Shown here piece by piece: positions 53,340 to 60,000 of a stretch of DNA of 60,000 nucleotides. Positions within the stretch are counted from its first letter, which is position 1, and each line of letters starts with the position of its first letter. The position numbers and the translations under genes were made by a program. This DNA comes from Adiantum capillus-veneris. Taxonomy: Eukaryota > Streptophyta > Polypodiopsida > Polypodiales > Pteridaceae. Where the stretch lies: contig CM043968.1 in NCBI GenBank assembly GCA_014529385.2, positions 9,240,648 through 9,300,647 on the forward strand. The letters run 5' to 3'. The notes below the pieces were generated by a model, which was given only the letters and a program-made list of their open reading frames with translations, did no database searches and was not told the origin of the DNA.

Positions 53340-56300
53340 ATCAAGGGATGGGAGGAGGGAAGAGCCACACAGGTGGTCGGTAGTGCCATCTGAGCACACC
53401 TTGGACAATGGTGTAGAAAGGCCCAGGGCGCCAGAGTCGGAGGAAAGCCTCACGGCGCTCCCGCATGCGGTCGGAGCTGCCCTGTAGTCCCTCAAGCTGT
53501 CCTCTGAGAGTATGGATCAGCTCTAGCCAAAAGTCACGAATAGTCTCTGCTAGCGGCACAGAGCGGGCCTCAAAAATGCGGAAACAGCGGGCCCGCCAGA
53601 TGAACCATAGTGTCAGGCCACTGATGAGCTCCCAACACTCCTCTCTCTCACTGCACCACTCCTGTGGAGTAAGCTCTGTAGCAGGCTGGAGTGTAGGACG
53701 CCCCCCTGTATCACTATCATCCTACTGGTGGAAGATAGCTCAAACTGAAGTGCCGGGCGCGTTAGAGTGGACCAAGCCGCTGCCCCCCAAGTGTACTGTC
53801 TAGCCGTGGAGAGAGTAGGCATCAGCCGAAGAACTCGTAGCCACACCTGCTGGGCCGAGGGACAGTCCCAAAGACAATGACGTTGACTCTCCACCAACTA
53901 GTCACAGGCTGCACATGCGGCCGAGAGACCACTATGCACAAGCCAGCTCCTTACTGCTGTAGCTCTGTGTGCAACCAGCCACTGAAACAAAGTGACGCGC
54001 TTCGGCTGTCTGGAGTCCCACAGCCTCTGCCAAAAGGCTGGCTAGAACTCGACTGTGAGGCCCTCCTCCTGCCAATGACGTGCTGCAGCGGGGCAGGCCT
54101 CTCTCTGTGTTGCAAGTATATGACGTCCAAGCCGAACAGTGTACTGAAAGAAGGGGACTCCTGGGTGGTCTGCAGATGAGAAGGGGTCCCTCCATAGCCA
54201 CTCAGCAGGATCCCACTGTACTCGTGCTAGTGGACAACACTCCCAAGCCCATAGCCTCCAGTGTCCAGTCTCAAGAGCTGCTGGATCAGGGTCTATGACG
54301 CAAGTCCTCCCACAGATGCCCACAACTCGGATCCTTTGAAAACAACACTCTGCTACTTGCGGGGCCTCTACTGCAACTCGCTGTAATCGTCCCCCACCCT
54401 GAAGCTCGAAGAACAGGGTTGGGACAGTCTCTGAGCAGGCCCTGACTGAAATGAGAACCTCCAGTCGTGTGAAGGCTCCCATCCACCGGGGTGCTACTTG
54501 CTCGAGAGGCGTGAGCCACTCAGCTGGAACTGACTCTGAGATGTCCTGACACATGCTCTGCACCCCTCTCATGCCCTGCAGCTGGAAACCCTGCACCTCC
54601 TCTGACAAACCTGTGAACTCTAGCCATACACCTAGAGAGCGCGCTGGACCTGCTGCCATGGGACCCCAGGAAACATGAGGCCGACTACCAACCAAGTGGC
54701 CTCTCTGAGTGCTAACCATGGGGTTCCAGACGAGGGGCTGCCGTAGGTGCTCCTCCGTGCACATTGGCTGTCGCTGCTCCAGGCCACGCCGTAAGAGCTC
54801 CCAAGAACGAAGCAAACTCATAGCGAAGCGGTCCTCCAGTCTCCTGCTCAAACCAACTCGGCGCATCTCTGTAAAGATCCATCTGGTCGAAGGTTGCCAA
54901 GGGCCTCCTGACTGAGGCACCCCGGCACGAAGCCTCTGCAACAAGAACTCCTTCCAGGGCTCCTCACCTGGAAGAAGTACTTTGACTATGAACTTTCCTA
55001 GAAGGGCTCTGCTGTGCTGTGCTGGATCAATGATCCCAAGCCCTCCCTGAGAACAAGGAAGCGTAATGACCGACCAAGCCACCTTGGCTCGGGCCATATG
55101 AGAGTCACGTCCTGACCAAAGGAAGTTCCTGATCAGCCTCTCTACCTGGCTGATACAAGAACTCGAGAAGATCCAGCAGGAAGTGATGTACCACATAGTC
55201 GCCAACAGCACCTGGTTGGCAACTACTATACCAGCCAGCGAAAGTCGTGCTGAGCTCCAATGTAACAACTTTCTCCTGATGGACAAGAGAAGAGGAGCAA
55301 TCTGTTGCTCGAGAGACAAGTCCAAACCAACCTGACAACCCAAGTACCGAACTGCAATCCCTGGGGGAATCCACCTGAAACCCTCTCCTGGCATCCAATC
55401 TGGCACAGGAGCACTACCAACCGAGAAAGCCACTGTCTTTCTCCAGTTGATCAGTGCGCCCGATGCACAACGAAGGTCTCCAGAGCCTACTCACATCTGT
55501 GAAGATTGGCCTCCTGGCCATCTAAGTAGAAGGCTGAGTCATCGGCAAACTCAGCGTCCTGTAGCTCCTCTCCCCGAATAGGGAGTGCTAAGCCCCGAAG
55601 ACCAACCTACTGTGACACCAAAAATCTTCTCATCGCCTCCGCATAGAACAGAAAGAGAAAGGGGGCAAGAGGACAACCCTGTCTGACCGAGCGTGTGAGC
55701 ATGAAGCGCTTACCTCTCCCTCCTGCCAAAAGCACCTGATTGTGAGCCTGTCTGTACAAAGCTGACACCCCTCGGATCCAAGCATCTGAGAAGCCCATCT
55801 TGCGTTAGAGTGCCCTCTAGAAAGTCCCAGTCAACTCGGTCGTATGCCTTCTCATAATCGAGAAGAAGAATCACAAGGTCCTCACTACGGAGCCGTGCTA
55901 GGGCAGAAGCCTCCCAGAAAGTAAAGATGTTGTCAAGGATATTGCGTTCCTTGACAAAACCTGTCTGAGTCCCATGTATAAGGCTCTCTAAAAGTGGCTC
56001 AATCCTCAAACTCAGAGCCTTGGCAAGAATTTTGTAGGTTGAGTTGAGGATGGTGATGGGGCGCCACTGTCGAATCTCATCCAAGGAGCCACCCTCCGCG
56101 GGAATGAGGTAGATCAGGCCCTCACTCATGCTGTCAGGCATCACTCCTGTGCAAAATGTACTGAAAAGCACTACAAAGATCTGGGCCAAGCAGGTCCCCA
56201 GTACTCCAAGAAAAAGCTGGGAGTCAACCCATCCTCACCTGGAGAGCTACTACGAGGGAGGGCCCTAAGAGATGTGTGCAGCTCCTCAAGCTGAAGTGGC

Positions 56301-57917
56301 ATCTCTAGCCTCTGGCGCATATCCTCTGTCACAAGTCATGGCATCTGTGCCCAAACCTGCTCCCTGCATGCATTCTACCTCATCACTCCTGTGTGCAAAA
56401 TGTACTGAAAAGCACTACAAAGATCTGGGCCAAGCCGGTCCCAGTACTCCAAGAAAAAGCTGGGAGTCAATCCATCCTCACCTGGACAGCTACTACGAGG
56501 GAGGGCCCTAAGAGCTGTGTGCAGCTCCTCAAGCTGAAGTGGCATCTCTAGCCTCTGGCGCATATCCTCTGTCACAAGACATGGCATCTGTGCCCAAACC
56601 TGCTCCCTGCATGCATCCTGCCGCTCTGACTGAGGCTCAGCCGACAGTAACTCACGATAAAAGTCAGTAGCAACTGCACGCATATCCTCGGGCTCACAAG
56701 CAACTGGCCCATCGGGCCTCCTCAACTGAATGACCTTGGCATGCGAGTGCCGAGGTCCCACTGTCTCAAAAAAAGCACTAGTCACTCTGTTACCCACCTG
56801 AGTCCACTAAGATGCCTGTCGGTGAAAGGCAAACTCACGACGCCTCTCCTCTGTGCTAGCAAGCTCCTGTCGAGCCTGCTGTAACTGCTCCTCCAACCAT
56901 GGACTGTCTGGACGCTGCTCCTGCATCCTCTGCAGTGAAGCAATGCCTCGTCTGAGATGCTGCTCCGCCTCCCTCGCTGTAGCCCGGCGAGCCAGAGACT
57001 CCTGAAGAAAAAAGTGGCTAATGAGCTAGGCCTGAGGCCACTGTGTCCGCAGGTGAAACCTGGCTGTCCATGCCCTCTGTCCAGAGAGCCTCTACCCTCT
57101 CTCTGAGTGCTGAGTCCAACGAGACACTCTCTGGGATGCGAATCATCGTGCTCCCAATCCTCTGCCTGTCTGCCACCGTGAGGATCACCGATGCATGGTC
57201 CGAGAAGGAAGTCCCTGCCAGGATGCCCACTGAACCCCCCAAGTCATTGAAGTGGTCACTAGTGTAGAAGCGATCTATCCGCGATAGATTCACTCTTTCC
57301 ACTCTGCGGCCCAATCTAGAGAAGGCAAGACTGTCTGGGGGCCTCACAAAACCAGAGTGTTGCCATGTATCCGAGACCCTCAAAGTCATACAAAACCTCT
57401 CCCAAGCTGCCAACTCGACTCCATGCACAGTAGCATGGTTGCCACCAATCCTGTCAGAAGGGTCCTCCAACATGTTGAAGTCCCCTCCTATACACCAACG
57501 ATCTGCCTGCGGCAAAGACTCAACAATCTGTGACCAAAACTCTGCACGAGCACTCGCCACATTGGGCGCATAGATGTTCAGGAAGCCCACAAGGCCACCC
57601 TGAACTTGCATAGTAATCCACTGAGCCCTGCCTGGCACAATAACCCCTCTGCCCTGCAATGAGTCCGCAATAGTCATACATACCCCACCGTGGATGCCTC
57701 CAGGTCCAAAAGCAGCTGACCAAAAGGTATCATAACGTCCACGCAAAATCTGACCACATCGCCGAATGCGGCTCTCACACAGATGGTGCTCCTGAAGCAT
57801 AAAGAGATCAATCTCTTCTCCCACAAGGCAAGGCTGAAGCTCCTGACGCAATTGGCCCCGCTGTCCCTGAAATTGGGGCCCACCGAGTCCCTGCACGTTC
57901 CATGAGACGATCCTCAT
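53340..57917 (-). pseudogene. LINE ORF2: endonuclease, reverse transcriptase, zf-RVT
   Basis: The endonuclease (57917-57018) shows WNVQGL, LQEHHL, NIYAPN, GGDFNM, SRIDRFY and SDHASV, the full APE-type set. A linker with SQ-rich helices leads to RT: QWRPITILNSTYKILAKAL, QTGFVKERNILDNI, LLLDYEKAYDRVDW, VRQGCPLAPFLF and the catalytic FADD at 55549-55538. A 463-codon frame (55433-54042) covers the thumb and C-terminal region (YLGCQVGLDLSLEQQI, WYITSCWIFSSS). The zinc motif (AACDQLVESQRHCLWDCP) ends near 53830. Frameshifts or stops occur near 57018, 56805, 56375, 55710 and 55485. ORF2 would nick the target and copy the RNA there. Confidence 0.9.
56139..56620 (-). repeat. Tandem duplication of ~241 bp inside LINE RT
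   Basis: Bases 56139-56380 and 56381-56620 are nearly identical. They cover the RT entry region (SSCPGEDGLTPSFFLEYW). Differences are few, so the duplication is recent relative to the element's age. Confidence 0.9.
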
Positions 57918-58042
57918 GGGGAGCGAGAGAGAACAGATGCTGCTGCAGCAGCAAGATGGGCTATCTTCGAGGCAGGCTTGGATGGGGAGTAATCCGTATC
58001 CGAGCGTCCTCTAGATAGGCGTGACTGCAGTGAGTGCCTAGC

Positions 58043-59504
58043 CTAAGCCCAAGCAGAGCGAGCCGTGCGTAACGCAACCTCCTCTGTCCAGGAGTCCTCA
58101 TGAATGTATACATAGCAAGGCAAACACTGTGTATCAGCAAAGAAGTACACCACAATGTGCCTACATCCTGCTGAGTCTGGGGTTGTCACCGCAAACTTGG
58201 CCAATGGCCACAAAGTCTGCAGCATATCTGTAACTTCAAGTTTTCCCATGTGGTGAGAGAACTCTAAGACCTGTGTATGCAACCATCCCACCACTGAGTC
58301 AAGCGACCACTCTGTCTCGGCCCTACCACAGAGGGGGAAGGAGAAACCAATTGCGGACTCCAAGGCCTCTGTCCCCCTAGCGGCGAGGAACAAAACATGG
58401 ACCCTGAAACAGGCTGCCTCATGGTCTGCTGCGGAATCGCCGAGAAAACGAGTGAACCCGTAGTCGAAGAAGTCCCAGCGGCGTCGGATGTCAATGCTCG
58501 CCAGCCCACGAGGGATAGCTGCAAGGGAGGATGTCTGGATCTGCAGAGGGGGCCGCAAGAAGGGCTGACCCTCTCTCGCTAGGCGACTCGCGGCAAAGGC
58601 GCTGCCAAGAGATCTCCTAGCCGCCGGAGAGGGACCAGTCTCCTGAGCCGATTGAGAAACTGCAGCAGGAGGGGGGGGAGAAGGAGCTGGGGAGAGTGGA
58701 GGAGAAGAGGGGCGGGATGGGGCGACGGGAGCAGAAGGCGGGGAGGATGAGGAAGAGGGAGGGAACTCTGGGGGGGGGGGGAGGAGCAGCTGTCGAGGGA
58801 GAAGCGGAGGTGGGGGCTGGCGCAGGGATCTCCTCCTGCTCAAGAGGACCAAAACGGTTCCCCGTGGGAACCCACTGCTGCTGAGTAGGCACCCGAGGGA
58901 CACTCTGAGTGCCAGGCTGACGCTGTGGCCCCTGGCATCAGCGGCCACGGGTCTGCTGCCACCCCTCCTCCGCTGGAGCCCCAGGCTCGGAGGGTGGCTC
59001 TGCATCTGTACGCTGTGCCGCTGGCTGTGGCTGCGGGTCAGCCTTGGCAGGCTGGGGCTGAGGCTGTGGTGCAAGTCGTGGCCTCCTCCGTGGACAGGCC
59101 TTCGCTAGATGGCCCATCTGTCGGCAAATAAAGCTCTGGTTCGGGAGGCCCGAGTACTCCACACTCTGTCGAAACCAACCCCCACTCACCCGAGGTAAAA
59201 GGATAACCTTCGGGAGCGTGTGGGTATCTCTGACCAAAACTCGAACCGAGGGAATGCCAGCCGCCTTGGTAGCTACTGATGCTGTCGTACGAGGTGTTTC
59301 CAGGACAGTCCCAATGGCGGAACCGATCCTGGAAAGAAGTGGTAGGTACTCCCTCCGTAAACCCAGAAAGCAAACTGAGATGGGGATGTCTGCCTCCTCT
59401 ACTAGAACATCCGAAGCTGGGTCAAAACCATGTCGCCACTGTCGAAAGTGGGCACGTGATGCTTGGATGGCCAGTGGACTCATAGCTATGACCTTGGACG
59501 CCAT
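58043..59504 (-). pseudogene. LINE ORF1 (DUF4283-like, CCHC, Pro-rich linker, C-terminal domain)
   Basis: It starts ASKVIAMSPLAIQASRAHFRQWRHGF, with a DUF4283-like domain. The knuckle reads NQSFICRQMGHLAKAC, in which the first Cys is Ser. A Pro/Gln/Arg linker continues through QWVPTGNRFGPLEQEEI and then changes frame at a run of G (about 58771-58780). The last 150 codons (IDIRRRWDFFDYGFTRFLG to EEVALRTARSAWA) look like a folded domain that I do not recognise. ORF1 proteins bind LINE RNA. Confidence 0.75.
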
Positions 59505-59686
59505 CTCGGAGGACTCAAACTCGATCTAATAGTATATAGCGGGCTGGGGCAAGCGGGCAGGCAGCGAAAAAAGCACAGGGGATAGGGCAGCGGGCGGCGG
59601 CAGCTGGGGCTGAGGGCAGGCGGACGGGCTGGGACAGGGGCAGCGCGAGGGGGGGCAGCGGGGGCTGAGGGAAGGCAGGCAGCGCT

Positions 59687-59716
<30 letters not shown>
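59687..59716. repeat. Poly-G tract in LINE 5' region
   Basis: Thirty G in a GC-rich stretch (59570-59730) upstream of ORF1. Minus-strand frames across it are proline-rich and probably not coding. Confidence 0.85.
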
Positions 59717-59718
<2 letters not shown>

Positions 59719-59846
59719 GGGTGGGTGGTTGGCGATGGCGTAGCGAGAATTTCAGAGCAGCAGCGAGCGCGCGTTTTCGGGCTCTCTTCACGGCGAAGCC
59801 TATAGACCCAAATTTTGAGTCGGACACTGGTGAATCTTGGATGGTC

Positions 59847-60000
59847 ATTCAATTACCTGTTAACTTTACACGGAGCACTAAGAAGAAAAGAGAGCACAGA
59901 TGCGTCCAGCGACTAGAATATCACTGCGCACACGAAGACCGACACAGTATTTCTTTATTCAATCAAGAACAGACGATACGAACACGCATATCAAAGTCTT
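59847..60000 (-). mobile_element. Family-R LTR, copy 7, part 2 (runs off the window)
   Basis: It resumes after the LINE with the second target-site copy and matches 20155-20310 and 44645-44790. AATAAA (minus) is at 59954-59959. It continues beyond the window. Confidence 0.75.

Larger units (their letters stand above)
53187..59846 (-). mobile_element. Full-length L1-type LINE
   Basis: About 6.66 kb on the minus strand, bounded by a 15-bp target-site duplication. The low-coordinate end is a T-rich run (53187-53206), the reverse of a poly(A) tail. The high-coordinate end is a GC-rich 5' UTR with a 30-G run. Content in order: ORF1 (59504-58043), a spacer of about 125 bp, and ORF2 with endonuclease, RT and C-terminal zinc region (57917-53340). 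ORFs carry frameshifts and a tandem duplication, so this copy is inactive but recent enough to keep its duplication intact. Confidence 0.9.

Noticed and set aside
59486-59852. Proline-rich frames upstream of LINE ORF1
   Set aside because: Produced by GC-rich 5' UTR sequence including a 30-G run; no recognisable domain and no agreement with ORF1's frame.

Overview
The window looks like nuclear DNA of a land plant with a large, repeat-rich genome. A homosporous fern is my best guess; this is inferred only from the style of the LINE and LTR families. There are no bacterial features, no CRISPR array and no recognisable rRNA or tRNA gene. Nearly everything is nested, decaying retrotransposon sequence.

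The one host gene I can support lies at 8084-12574 (+). Four exons join in consistent phase and encode a chloroplast transit peptide, a twin-arginine-like lumen-targeting signal, and the start of a conserved soluble domain. Its 3.9-kb first intron holds SINE and LTR insertions. The C-terminal exons are not found.

1-8.0 kb: a LINE ORF1 remnant, a 0.7-kb sequence with long inverted terminal repeats, a degraded plus-strand Copia pol, a pair of ~400-bp direct repeats, and a minus-strand Copia 3' end with its LTR. 13-21.4 kb: a LINE RT scrap, then a nearly complete but dead plus-strand Gypsy (gag to chromodomain, 15.1-19.95 kb) carrying its own small insertion. 21.4-26.2 kb: a solo LTR, a minus-strand hAT transposase, and a Gypsy fragment into which the hAT inserted. 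26-34.7 kb: a LINE scrap, a minus-strand Gypsy (28.9-31.9 kb) and a plus-strand internally deleted Gypsy with two LTRs. 35-44.6 kb: a minus-strand Gypsy (gag fused to RNase H by deletion), split by a complete 5.8-kb plus-strand LTR element that has gag and protease only. 44.6-53.2 kb: LTR pieces, microsatellites, a CCAAT-rich stretch and a minus-strand Gypsy gag-protease. 53.2-59.85 kb: a full-length minus-strand LINE with a 15-bp target-site duplication, inserted in a Gypsy LTR that continues to the window end.

Two LTR families recur. I call them R (seven copies, linked to the Gypsy elements) and T (five copies). A third family is the LTR of the gag-only element: two LTRs at 38-44 kb, a solo LTR at 21.4 kb and a relative at 9.7 kb. 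A candidate tRNA-derived SINE family has four copies. The most unusual observations are the 24-bp repeat flanking the gag-only element, the five C-to-T type stops in its gag, the SINE family, an AATAAA plus stem-loop block shared by different LTRs, and palindromic subterminal repeats at the hAT end. I did not find a convincing wholly new biological system.
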